DNA of 16,320 bases from CAYPHJ01 sp964410485 (GTDB lineage: Bacteria; Desulfobacterota; Binatia; UBA9968): contig CAYPHJ010000103.1 in the NCBI GenBank assembly GCA_964410485.1, positions 1 through 16,320 of the forward strand. The letters are read 5' to 3'. A program made the position numbers and the translations under genes. The notes beneath the pieces are model-generated. The model did not search any database, was not told the DNA's origin, and saw nothing but the letters and a program-made list of their open reading frames with translations. Below are positions 5,948-13,721 of the stretch, in pieces; the first letter of the stretch is position 1; the number at the start of each line of letters is the position of its first letter.

Positions 5948-7411
5948 TCATTCGTCGATAAAGGCATCGCGCAGGAGTTTGGACTGCCGCTCGAAAGCTT
6001 GGCGTGGATTTCTGGGGTCTTTCATGAGGGCGATCTCCTGTGAGAGAAGCCGGGCGATATGCATCGTATGCGTATCGCCTTTCTTGGATTCTCGCCTGTA
6101 GAGCGGATGGTCGCGGTTGATGTAGACAATGTTTCCTTCGCTGAACGATTCCGGACCGGTATCGCCGAAATGATCCAGGCAACAGGAGATGCCGGCCTGG
6201 CCCACCTTGAGACGGCGCACAACAGCGTCAGGCGTGAGCCGCTTGACTGTTGGGCGTCTCTTTCGTGTCAGCCTGCGGGCTTTATCGCTTAACGTGATGG
6301 GTTTTCCTTCCTTCGCTTCCTGACCGGGCTCAGCTGATTTGGTCGCGGCCGCGCCACCGATGCCACCGGGTTCGCCAATGGGAATTGGACCAAACGGAGA
6401 AAAGTCCGGGTTTTTCATCAGCGCTTTGCTGATTTTTTCAAGGGCATCCCCCAAGGCCCGCGACGCGGCTCTTTTTTCCCCCTTCCCCATGAGCCGTCTG
6501 AGGACGAACTGCACCTCGTTCATGATTCGTAGCATCACCTGGACAAACGCGCGGTATTCCGGCGAGTCAACTATGAAGCCCGAGCGGTCACTTGTGATCG
6601 GGAGAAAATCGGCGTGAATCTCGCCGCGAATCCGCGAGGCGACTTTGCCCCAGGTTTCCGCGCCGAACAGCTCCCGGCGGACGGTTACTTGCTTGACCTT
6701 GACTTCAATACCAAGCTCGTCAAGCGTAACCGCCGACGCCGGCAAAATGACAATCTCACCTGAAATCGGTCCGAATTCGGTGCCCTCTAAAAACGGAATT
6801 CGATGACCGGAAAAGCTCTTTGGCGTAACCGGTTTACCATTGAGAAAAACGGCGAAATGAGGCGCTTTTAGAGGGGCTCCTTCGACGATCTTTCGTTCAA
6901 CGTCTTCCGGGACAAACTCTTTGGTCAAGCCCAGCAGAGTCACTGTGGTCCCATTGCCTCTCTGTGGGTCGGAGGGCAAGATCTCCATGGGTAGCCGCCA
7001 TACGCCAACTTCCTGTGACCAAGCTTCCTTGTCGAAGATGACGCGGGCGGCGAAGTCTTCCCTCTGCGTGTAAACGGTAAACTGCTTGCAAGCGGAAAGC
7101 GTGGCAAATTTTCCGATGCCGAACTGGCCGATTCGGTCGCGCCTGTGTACTGGTGACTTGGGCCGAAGGAGCTTCTCCTGTGAACCGATCACAAAGTATT
7201 GCTCGAGCCCTTCGAGATCCATTCCCGTGCCATTGTCTTCGACGGTGATAGAATCGCGAGCAACGGATACATTAACAACTGTGGCATCGGCATCATAGGC
7301 GTTGTTCACCAGCTCCCGGATAAGCTCGATGCTTTCCGCATAGAGCTTCTCGCCAATCGTCACCAGGTGGCTCTTATCGACTGTAACGGGAAGGTAATTC
7401 CTTGCTTCCAT
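5948..7411 (-). CDS. GHKL/Hsp90-like ATPase, function unknown
   Basis: A 487-residue soluble protein with an N-terminal Bergerat ATP-binding fold. The N-box is RELVNNAYDADA (Glu33, Asn37, Asp40), the G1 box VEDNGTGMD (57-65) and the G2 box GQFGIGKFA (95-103), followed by GNGTTVTL. A middle domain of the ribosomal-S5-like transducer type probably follows. A flexible, Gly/Ala/Lys-rich linker at about 340-380 joins a C-terminal module with VYINRDHPLYR (about 429-439), a conserved tail in standalone Hsp90-like ATPases. It is not a histidine kinase (no H-box) and it is not HtpG, MutL or GyrB. Relatives occur alone or in DNA-repair and phage-defence loci. No partner nuclease or helicase is adjacent here, so the role stays open. 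The ribosome binding site before ATG 7411 is weak. Confidence 0.85.
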   Translation of the reverse strand: MEARNYLPVTVDKSHLVTIGEKLYAESIELIRELVNNAYDADATVVNVSVARDSITVEDNGTGMDLEGLEQYFVIGSQEKLLRPKSPVHRRDRIGQFGIGKFATLSACKQFTVYTQREDFAARVIFDKEAWSQEVGVWRLPMEILPSDPQRGNGTTVTLLGLTKEFVPEDVERKIVEGAPLKAPHFAVFLNGKPVTPKSFSGHRIPFLEGTEFGPISGEIVILPASAVTLDELGIEVKVKQVTVRRELFGAETWGKVASRIRGEIHADFLPITSDRSGFIVDSPEYRAFVQVMLRIMNEVQFVLRRLMGKGEKRAASRALGDALEKISKALMKNPDFSPFGPIPIGEPGGIGGAAATKSAEPGQEAKEGKPITLSDKARRLTRKRRPTVKRLTPDAVVRRLKVGQAGISCCLDHFGDTGPESFSEGNIVYINRDHPLYRRESKKGDTHTMHIARLLSQEIALMKDPRNPRQAFERQSKLLRDAFIDE

Positions 7412-7493
7412 GCTAATCAGCCCACACTCCCAAGCTCAGATGGCTCTATAGCGTCCGTGATTGGCAAATGCAAACCGGGAAGATTGCGTATAG

Positions 7494-7546
7494 GCTGTGG
7501 GGCCTCCACAGCGTAGAGCGAAACGGCCGATGGGCCGCTTAGCGGC
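7494..7546. other. Cluster of short hairpins between PPOX and ATPase genes
   Basis: Three small inverted repeats lie here: GCTGTGG/CCACAGC (7494-7500 with 7506-7512), CGGCC/GGCCG (7524-7528 with 7533-7537) and GCCGC/GCGGC (7534-7538 with 7542-7546). The last two share bases and cannot form together; the last contains the PPOX stop codon in its loop. On the minus strand the middle one is followed by UUU, so it may be a weak terminator or attenuator. Confidence 0.25.
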
Positions 7547-7967
7547 TGAAATCGCCCCAGAATGTAGCCCGAGTCGGTTTAATGGCGATGATGGATCGTT
7601 GGTGGATGCCCATCGCGCGGTATTGAGAATACTTTCGTCTCAGTAGCCGAACGGCCCTGTGATGCCTTGGTCCGCGTCTCAAAATCGTCGCGGTTCCCGT
7701 GATAAGAACATACGCCAACCGGCTCCACTTCTCCTCGTAGCGATCAATGACGAGGGACACCTTGGAATTTTCTTCAATGTTACTAATGCGCTTGAGACGG
7801 TGTGGTGCCACCCGTTTAGGCTTTTCATCGATAGCCGAAAAGAACTCTTTACCGTCAAAGGCAAAGCAGATCGGAACGACGTGAGGCTGGCTTTTCTTAT
7901 CGGCGGTGGCAAAGTGGGCCGTACGGGCAGAGCGGATGAACGCGAGATGTTTATTGGGGAGCGACAT
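7539..7967 (-). CDS. PPOX-class F420-dependent oxidoreductase-like protein (TIGR03668 type)
   Basis: A 142-residue split-beta-barrel protein of the pyridoxamine-phosphate-oxidase fold. It closely resembles the F420-associated TIGR03668 group by its order of motifs: FIRSARTAHFATAD at the N terminus, PHVVPICFAFDG, DEKPKR, NIEENSKVSLVIDRYEEKWSRLAYVLITGTA, then RRKYSQYRAMG and IIAIKPTRATFWGD. Members bind deazaflavin F420 or flavin and act as small reductases; the substrate is unknown. If F420 is the cofactor, the host should encode F420 biosynthesis, which is not in the window. The start has no obvious ribosome binding site, but the N terminus matches the family. It lies downstream of the binding-fold gene on the same strand, with a structured spacer between them. 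Confidence 0.85.
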   Translation of the reverse strand: MSLPNKHLAFIRSARTAHFATADKKSQPHVVPICFAFDGKEFFSAIDEKPKRVAPHRLKRISNIEENSKVSLVIDRYEEKWSRLAYVLITGTATILRRGPRHHRAVRLLRRKYSQYRAMGIHQRSIIAIKPTRATFWGDFSR

Positions 7968-7982
7968 TTGGAACAGGCGTAT

Positions 7983-8040
7983 TGGAGTAATGGAGTATGG
8001 GGTTCGGAAGATGCATTACTCCATTGCTCCAGTACCCCAT
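7983..8040. repeat. Interleaved inverted repeats with pseudoknot topology
   Basis: Two perfect inverted repeats are interleaved. TGGAGTAATG (7983-7992) pairs with CATTACTCCA (8014-8023), and ATGGGGT (7997-8003), inside the first loop, pairs with ACCCCAT (8034-8040) beyond it. The order is that of an H-type pseudoknot, with stems of 10 and 7 bp. The arms are built from a degenerate 8-base unit like TGGAGTAA, so the structure may simply come from repeat expansion and inversion. It fills the spacer between two minus-strand genes. Confidence 0.5.
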
Positions 8041-8051
8041 CAATCCCGTGC

Positions 8052-9044
8052 TTACAGCTTGAACTCTCCCACGGAGTTGGGCGCAAATATCTCTTCTACC
8101 TTAAGTGACTTTTTCACAAGCCCCTGCTCTCGCATGTAGCGAATCAGCGTTTCCAGAACGTGGCGGTTGGCGTCGATCCCATAGGGCCACCAGTCTGGCC
8201 CAAAGATTTCTCTGAGCTGTTCTCTCTCCCAGGACAGCCATGGCAGTGTGCACGCGTGAGCATTGGAAATATGAAGTGTCCGAATCGCGTGTTCTTTGGC
8301 TTCGCGGAAGGCTTTATACAGACTCCGAGCCACCCATGGGTGTCGCTCATACACGTCCTTGCGAACCACCAGAATGTGCATGATCGGAAAGATTTTGGTG
8401 CGCTTGTAATACTCGACTTCCACCTCTTTGTAATTCGGAAACAGGCGTCGAACTTTTCCCGATCCATCGCCAAGACAGGAAGGACTGCGGGCTGAGATCA
8501 GAGCATCGATTTCACCGCTCTCCAGCATACCGTTGAGAGTCCGGTCATCGGGAATCGACTGAAGCGAAAATTCCGGCGAGAGGTCCGGTTTGACTCGTTC
8601 TCTTCGGCCAGGTTCCTCCTGCCCGCCGAGAAACCACTTCATATCCTGCGCTCTTACGCCGTAGTCGTCATTAAAGAAACCCCGAATCCAGACAGCCGCC
8701 GTGATCCCGTACTCGGGAGCGCCGACCCTTTTACCTTTGAAGTCTTCCGGTTTTTTTATTCCCGATTCAACGTTGAAATAAACGGATGAATGCCGGAAAA
8801 AACGGGAAGGAAAAATGGGAATGCCCACGAATGGGGAATTCCCCCGATCAAGCATCGTAATATGGTTCGATAGGGACATCTCGGATACATCGAATTCCTG
8901 GTAGTGACCCATGCGCCAGAAAATCTCTTCCGACTGCAGGGCGAGATAGTTCAGTTTAATTCCTTCGGCTTGCACAGCACCGGTCTGAAGCGCGTGGGTG
9001 CGGTCATAATCGCCGCAAGCAACGGTCAAAGCTAGTTTTTCCAT
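8052..9044 (-). CDS. 4,5-dihydroxyphthalate decarboxylase-like protein (periplasmic-binding fold)
   Basis: A 330-residue two-lobed protein of the type II periplasmic-binding fold, in the group usually annotated as 4,5-dihydroxyphthalate decarboxylase or substrate-binding protein. Recognisable parts are LALTVACGDYDRTHALQTG at the N terminus, FDVSEMSLSNHI, FRHSSVYFN, KKPEDFKGKRVGAPEYG, LESGEIDALISARSP and HILVVRKDVYERHPWVARSLYKAF. ATG 9044 is chosen because GGAGAT lies just upstream; an upstream in-frame start at 9173 would add 43 residues with no family likeness. From 9044 there is no signal peptide or lipobox, which favours a cytoplasmic enzyme over a transport receptor. It is divergent from an amidohydrolase, hinting at a small catabolic locus. 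The exact substrate cannot be read from the sequence. Confidence 0.82.
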   Translation of the reverse strand: MEKLALTVACGDYDRTHALQTGAVQAEGIKLNYLALQSEEIFWRMGHYQEFDVSEMSLSNHITMLDRGNSPFVGIPIFPSRFFRHSSVYFNVESGIKKPEDFKGKRVGAPEYGITAAVWIRGFFNDDYGVRAQDMKWFLGGQEEPGRRERVKPDLSPEFSLQSIPDDRTLNGMLESGEIDALISARSPSCLGDGSGKVRRLFPNYKEVEVEYYKRTKIFPIMHILVVRKDVYERHPWVARSLYKAFREAKEHAIRTLHISNAHACTLPWLSWEREQLREIFGPDWWPYGIDANRHVLETLIRYMREQGLVKKSLKVEEIFAPNSVGEFKL

Positions 9045-9209
9045 ACCATCTCCGTCACTAAACCACTTCGAAGATCGAGAATTGAAGATTGAGGATAGCG
9101 GAACAACGCTCTGCCTCCGAACGTCTATCCTCGGAGCCGCGACAAGAATTCGGCATAGTTTCAGATTTACCACTGGCAGTCAAGCAGCCGCTGTTCGCAC
9201 GAAGCGGAG

Positions 9210-9238
9210 TTGACAGTGATAATCGACCGGATTATTGA
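9210..9238 (+). promoter_or_regulatory. Possible promoter for the amidohydrolase
   Basis: A perfect -35 box TTGACA at 9210-9215 is followed after 17 nt by TATTGA at 9233-9238, which matches the -10 consensus at only three positions. It lies in the 258-base divergent spacer and points at the amidohydrolase, about 65 bases upstream. The same spacer holds an 8-bp inverted repeat, GAGGATAG (9091-9098) and CTATCCTC (9125-9132). Confidence 0.3.
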
Positions 9239-9302
9239 TGGATGAAAACGACGACGAGAATTGAAAAAGAAATAATTTCGAATTTCGAGAAGGGAGATGA
9301 GT

Positions 9303-10685
9303 GTGGCTCAAATCGAATTGCTCGTGAAAGGCGGCGAAGTTTGGACGCCGGGCGGCTTTGTCGCGGCCGATGTGGCAGTGAAGGACGGCAGGATTGTCGC
9401 ACTTGGAAATCCGCCTGTTTTGCCGGAAACAGCCGATACGGTCATCGATGCTAAGGGTAAAAAGGTTATTCCAGGCTTGATCGACACGCATACTCACCAC
9501 CGGGACCCAGGGTTCACGCACAAGGAAGATCTCACGACAGCGACCAGAGCGGCTGCGGCAGGTGGAGTAACGTTGTCTATCGGCATGCCGAACGTCGACC
9601 CACCGACGACAAGCGTTGAACGTTTTCGCAATTTGATCGAGGACCACCAAAAGAAGGCTATTGTCGATTTCAATCACAATCCGTCGGGCACGGTGCCCGA
9701 AGAAATTCCTGGTTTGGCCAAAGAAGGTTGCCTGGCTTTTAAGATCTTCATGGTCAAGGATACCGGTCGCGATTATCCTCATATGCCGGGCATCGGCTTG
9801 CATCACCATGGCGCGCTTTTCCGTTCTTTTGAGGAAGTGGAAAAAACGGGCTTGCCCCTGATGGTCCATCCGCACGACCAGGATTTGATGGACGAGATCG
9901 AACAGCGCTACTGGCAGCGCGAAGATCATAGTCCACAAGCCTACGCCAAGGCCTATCGTGAGTTTGACGGGATCATCTGGGATACGGCGATTGCAACTCT
10001 ATTCCGTTTCCAAAAGGCGGTGGGCAATAAGCTTCACATCATGCACATGAGCACTCCGGAAGCTTTGGATATGCTGCGCCGCGCAAAAGACGAAGGTAGG
10101 CCGTGTAGCTGCGAAGTCAACCCGTGGGCCTTGTTTTTGGGTTCATGGGAGAACGTCGAGAAGCTCGGCCCCTACTGTTTGGGGTTCTGGGTGCCCCCCG
10201 CGCATGTCGAGGCTCTATGGAAAGGCATCAACGATGGCACTGTCGATATTATCGGTACGGATCACGCGCCGCATACCAAAGAGGAAAAGGACATTGGCTG
10301 GAAGGACATGTGGAAATCCCCCGGTGGAGAGCCGCAGATTCAGGACTATCTCCGGCTCTTTTTGACGGCAGTGAACGAAGGCAAGCTCAGTTTGGACACT
10401 TTGGCGCGCATTACATCATATAACCCGGCGCGGATTTTCGGAGTCTATCCGCGGAAGGGCGTAATCCAACCGGGTGCGGATGCCGATCTTGTGGTTGTTG
10501 ACATGAACAAAGAAGAGGTCATCACCAACGAGACAACCCATACCAAAGTGGGCTGGACTCCTTATCATGGCAGGAAAGTGAAAGGGGCGCCGATATACAC
10601 GATTGTCCGGGGAAAAGTCGTGATGGATAACGGTAAGGTGATCGGCCAACCGGGCTACGGCGAGTTCATACGCCCGGTGGAATAG
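9303..10685 (+). CDS. Dihydroorotase/hydantoinase/allantoinase-type amidohydrolase
   Basis: A cyclic amidohydrolase of about 460 residues that hydrolyses a ring amide with a binuclear metal centre. Metal-site residues are all visible: HTHHRDPG (about 63-70), the carbamylated-lysine candidate in CLAFKIFM (about 147), HPHD (about 189), LHIMHMST (about 245) and the catalytic Asp in GTDHAPHT (about 320). The C terminus has the usual beta-sandwich return (GVIQPGADADLVVVDM, then YTIVRGKVVM). GTG 9303 has AAGGGAG 6 nt upstream; the in-frame ATG at 9297 touches that site, so it is a poorer start. The gene stands alone rather than in a pyr operon, opposite a decarboxylase-like gene, which suggests catabolism rather than pyrimidine synthesis. 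Dihydroorotase, allantoinase and dihydropyrimidinase activities cannot be told apart safely. Confidence 0.9.
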   Translation: MAQIELLVKGGEVWTPGGFVAADVAVKDGRIVALGNPPVLPETADTVIDAKGKKVIPGLIDTHTHHRDPGFTHKEDLTTATRAAAAGGVTLSIGMPNVDPPTTSVERFRNLIEDHQKKAIVDFNHNPSGTVPEEIPGLAKEGCLAFKIFMVKDTGRDYPHMPGIGLHHHGALFRSFEEVEKTGLPLMVHPHDQDLMDEIEQRYWQREDHSPQAYAKAYREFDGIIWDTAIATLFRFQKAVGNKLHIMHMSTPEALDMLRRAKDEGRPCSCEVNPWALFLGSWENVEKLGPYCLGFWVPPAHVEALWKGINDGTVDIIGTDHAPHTKEEKDIGWKDMWKSPGGEPQIQDYLRLFLTAVNEGKLSLDTLARITSYNPARIFGVYPRKGVIQPGADADLVVVDMNKEEVITNETTHTKVGWTPYHGRKVKGAPIYTIVRGKVVMDNGKVIGQPGYGEFIRPVE

Positions 10686-10706
10686 TGCGCCCCGCGCGCG
10701 TTCCGA

Positions 10707-10729
10707 GTCTCGAGTCAGAGGTCTCGAGT
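10707..10729. repeat. Two 9-bp direct repeats between convergent genes
   Basis: GTCTCGAGT occurs at 10707-10715 and again at 10721-10729, with a 14-base period. Each copy contains the palindrome CTCGAG. It lies in the 147-base convergent spacer between the amidohydrolase and DUF1015 genes. No U-run follows, so it is not a clear terminator. Confidence 0.4.
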
Positions 10730-10832
10730 TTCCCCCTCTCAACACGAGACCCGGCACTTTAGACAGCTGACATACCAGGATGCGCTCATCGTTTCGAGTG
10801 CACTCACAGGTTTTCCAGAAGCCATATGCCAC

Positions 10833-12152
10833 TCAGTCGATCTCTTCGTCCGGGTCGATCTTGTTGATGATCAGTCCGGAGGGGAGTTTGGGGTAGAAGT
10901 AAGTTGATTTCTGCGGCATTTTCTCGCCACCGGCTACGACGGCAAGGATCTCTTCGGCTTTGGGCGGGTTCAAGACAAAAGCCGCCTGGTAATCTTCTTT
11001 CTCCAGCGCCTGGAGCAATGCTTCTTCGTCTTGCGAGTAACGAATCGTCTCGCCGCTCACCTGCTGTTCCGGGCGCAGGCCCAAGATATGTTCTAGAATC
11101 AGAACATGCAGTGCGGATACATCGAGCTCACGCCGCGCCACGCTAGTATCCTTGGCCAGACGCTGCATGATTCTTTTGTTGCGCAAACGCAGGATGAGAT
11201 ACCGGGGATCGCGTTTGAAGCTTGCCCCGATCAGCCGCTGCTTTTTTGCCCCGGTCTTCAAGGCCTTCAGAAACCATTTCTGCCCTTCCGCTGTCTTTGG
11301 GTAGGGCTCAATATAGAAATACTTCTGTAAGTTCTCCTCGAGCTCAAGAAAGGGCTGCGGTGGATAGCCACGGACGAGCCGATGAGTTGGTAGAATCACA
11401 AGGTTCTCATCGTTCATATTGGCGAAGTACGTCATCACGTAGTTGAATGCTTCGCGGCCGGTCCACTGGCCCCGTTCGCTTCTCATGTGGTCGCGCAATT
11501 TCAAGGTGGCTTCATAGCGATGGTGCCCGTCAGCGATGATGAGCAGCTGATCTTTCATTTCTCCCCGGACCTGCTGAATGATCTCACTATCGACAATCCG
11601 CCACAGGCGACACTCTTCCTCCGCACCATGCGCAACCGTAATGGCGGGCTCCAAGGCCTCGACGTGCTCGGCAAGGCGGCGGTTGAGGCTCTGCTTTGGG
11701 TGGGAATACAAGGCGAAAATCGGGCTCAGCTGCGCCTGGCATGCCAACATGAGACGCAGCCGATCTTCTTTGGGGGCTGCGAGCGTCTCTTCATGGGGCC
11801 GTATGGTGCCGGAAGAAAAGTCCTGTAGCTGCGTCAGAGCAAAAAATCCCTGGCGTGTCCTCGTTGAGTTCCCTTTCAGTAGAAAACGGTGGGTGAGGAA
11901 GTAAATCGCCGGCGATTCATCGCGCTGAAAAATGCCCTCGGCCTGCCAGTCACGAAACAGCTCGGCGACCGTATCATAGGAATCGCTCTCCTGGCTGAGA
12001 TCAATACGGACAAAGTTGTGGGGCGATTTCTTGTAAAGCTTTTCTTGGTCCTCGCGTGAGATCACGTCATAAGGTGGAGCAATGACCTTCGCAAGATCGC
12101 GGATTTTCTTCTGATTGTAAAACACCCCGCGGAAGGGAGCGATTTGTACCAT
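10833..12152 (-). CDS. DUF1015 family protein
   Basis: A 439-residue protein of the widely conserved DUF1015 family. It begins MVQIAPFRGVFYN with the family's IAPPYDVIS segment at about 25-33. Other signatures are FVRIDLSQ, IRPHEETLAAPKEDRLRLM, the highly conserved IADGHHRYEATL (about 226-237), NYVMTYFANMND, LPTHRLVRG and a C-terminal FYPKLPSGLIINKID. The HHR motif suggests a catalytic or phosphate-binding site, but no biochemical role is established that I can name. Length is normal. It starts 10 nt after the stop of the FAH-family gene, so the two are probably cotranscribed on the minus strand. It is convergent with the amidohydrolase. Confidence 0.92.
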   Translation of the reverse strand: MVQIAPFRGVFYNQKKIRDLAKVIAPPYDVISREDQEKLYKKSPHNFVRIDLSQESDSYDTVAELFRDWQAEGIFQRDESPAIYFLTHRFLLKGNSTRTRQGFFALTQLQDFSSGTIRPHEETLAAPKEDRLRLMLACQAQLSPIFALYSHPKQSLNRRLAEHVEALEPAITVAHGAEEECRLWRIVDSEIIQQVRGEMKDQLLIIADGHHRYEATLKLRDHMRSERGQWTGREAFNYVMTYFANMNDENLVILPTHRLVRGYPPQPFLELEENLQKYFYIEPYPKTAEGQKWFLKALKTGAKKQRLIGASFKRDPRYLILRLRNKRIMQRLAKDTSVARRELDVSALHVLILEHILGLRPEQQVSGETIRYSQDEEALLQALEKEDYQAAFVLNPPKAEEILAVVAGGEKMPQKSTYFYPKLPSGLIINKIDPDEEID

Positions 12153-12162
12153 GGCCGCTGCC

Positions 12163-12609
12163 TCACGATTCCTGGGCCACGCCCGACCGCGTTGTACCGA
12201 TGCTTTCGATTTCCGAGATTAAAACATCACCGGGTTGAAGTTGTTTCTGAAAATCGGGCGAGTCCGGGTTGCCCGTGGCGATAAGATCGCCCGGAAAGAG
12301 GGTCGTCACTTGCGATAAGTAACTGACGAGCGTGGGGATGTCATTCACCATAGCATCAGTCTTTGCCGATTGTCGCGGCTCTCCATTGACCCAAAGCTTC
12401 ATCGACAGGTTGTGCGGATCGGAGATCTCGTCTTTGGTGGTGATCCACGGCCCAGTGGGAGCAAAAGACTCGAAGCCTTTGCGCACGCAACGAGTGTAGG
12501 AAAGACTCGTGCCCGAGCCATACCGACGCGTCAGCTCTTTTCCCACAGGAGTCATGAATCCGTCAGATACGACGGCCAGTTCATTGGGTCTGATCGAGGC
12601 TAACTTCAT
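12163..12609 (-). CDS. Fumarylacetoacetate-hydrolase-family protein lacking the metal-binding centre
   Basis: A 148-residue protein, about half the usual size. The C-terminal half is typical of the FAH fold: KGFESFAPTGPWITTKDEI, then SMKLWVNGEPRQ, LVSYLSQVTTLFPGDLIATG and LQPGDVLISEIESIGT. The first 25 residues (MKLASIRPNELAVVSDGF) look like an FAH N-terminal domain. Between them, around residues 25-45, the core segment with the Glu-x-Glu and Asp metal ligands is missing, so catalysis is unlikely. ATG 12609 has AAAGGA 8 nt upstream. It is followed closely by DUF1015. It may be a decaying gene with an in-frame deletion of about 100 codons, or a non-enzymatic relative; I favour decay. Confidence 0.75.
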   Translation of the reverse strand: MKLASIRPNELAVVSDGFMTPVGKELTRRYGSGTSLSYTRCVRKGFESFAPTGPWITTKDEISDPHNLSMKLWVNGEPRQSAKTDAMVNDIPTLVSYLSQVTTLFPGDLIATGNPDSPDFQKQLQPGDVLISEIESIGTTRSGVAQES

Positions 12610-12753
12610 TGCGCCAATCCTTTCCGCGTAACCATTGTCCATATCCTGAAGGTCGAATTTTGACAAGAAGCTGAAAGCATTTCGGTGCTAGACAAAACTT
12701 CGGGAGGTATGTCACTTCTGCGTTATCCGTGGAATTGATACGGTGGCGTGTGT

Positions 12754-13638
12754 ATGGCATATAAAGCTGTGCCTTCCTCATGGTTACAAATTTCCGTTCA
12801 GACCGACGCTTCTACGGTTGATGCCGTTTCAAATTTCCTGATTGAACGCGGCTCTCCTGGGGTGGTTATAAAGAAGAGAGAAGTTCAGGCCTATTTTGAA
12901 CATTCTTCCGGCGATCGGTTGATTCGCCGGGACATCCAGTATTTTGTGCGCGAGATCAACGGAACCGATTGCGCTCGTAGTGAACCGCGGCTGCGTTGCC
13001 GGCTGTTGAAAGACCGTAACTGGAACAACTCGTGGCGCCGGTTTTTCAAACCGCAAAAGATCGGTAAGAGTTTTTGGGTGACGCCGCCGTGGGCGACAGC
13101 GCCGGCGCTTCGCCACCGGCACGTCATCACAATTGAGCCCGGAATGGCTTTTGGTACGGGCACGCACGCGACTACCCGCGGTTGCCTGGAACTCATCGAA
13201 GAAGTTGCTCAGCGTTTGGGAAAAAAGATGTTTAGGGCACTTGATGTCGGCACTGGCTCGGGCATCCTCGCTATTGCCGCGGCAAAACTCGGGGCAAAGG
13301 AAGTATGGGCGCTGGACAATGATCCTGTAGCCTTGAGAGTGGCCCGTGCAAACATTCGCCGCAATGGCGTCCGCTCGAGTATCCACCTGTCGATGACCAA
13401 GCTCGGCCGTCTGAACAAGGCTTTTCGTTTGGTGGTTGCTAACCTTACGGCCGAGACACTTGTAGAGTTAGCCGGTCCCTTGAGCAAGCGAGTGGCGCTC
13501 GACGGCACACTCATCATCTCCGGCATTTTGCAGCCCAAATCGGCAGAAGTGGTGCGCCGTTTTTCTGAATACGGTTTTGGCGTGATCAGACGCAAGGGCG
13601 AAAAGGAGTGGGTCACGCTCTTATTGAGAAAGAAGTAA
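12754..13638 (+). CDS. prmA: Ribosomal protein L11 methyltransferase
   Basis: A 294-residue SAM-dependent enzyme that trimethylates lysines and the N terminus of ribosomal protein L11. The N-terminal ferredoxin-like substrate-binding domain (about 1-100) includes the NNSWRRFFKP segment. The methyltransferase domain has EPGMAFGTGTHATT (128-141), the SAM-binding LDVGTGSGIL (163-172), the acidic ALDNDP (186-191) and a VVANLTAE catalytic-site motif (227-234). ATG 12754 is preferred over the in-frame GTG at 12748, but the ribosome binding site is weak. It leads a run of plus-strand housekeeping genes and is divergent from the FAH-family gene. The prmA-rsmE order is common in several proteobacterial-type genomes. 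Confidence 0.95.
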   Translation: MAYKAVPSSWLQISVQTDASTVDAVSNFLIERGSPGVVIKKREVQAYFEHSSGDRLIRRDIQYFVREINGTDCARSEPRLRCRLLKDRNWNNSWRRFFKPQKIGKSFWVTPPWATAPALRHRHVITIEPGMAFGTGTHATTRGCLELIEEVAQRLGKKMFRALDVGTGSGILAIAAAKLGAKEVWALDNDPVALRVARANIRRNGVRSSIHLSMTKLGRLNKAFRLVVANLTAETLVELAGPLSKRVALDGTLIISGILQPKSAEVVRRFSEYGFGVIRRKGEKEWVTLLLRKK

Positions 13639-13721
13639 CGACTGGAATGCTGCGGCGGTGGAGTCATAGCGCAACTCTTATGAGAAAATACCACTTCGTA
13701 AGCGACTAATGGGCCGTTACG

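Noticed and set aside
5786..5950. UGA stop of the GHKL ATPase followed by 53 open codons containing a CxxCxxC-like cluster, as a third selenoprotein or readthrough
   Set aside because: No SECIS-like hairpin follows the UGA, the tail has no family likeness, and no redox Cys partner surrounds the stop.
7659..8139. Long plus-strand frames opposite the PPOX gene and the binding-fold gene
   Set aside because: They are mirror frames of well-supported minus-strand genes and show no domain.
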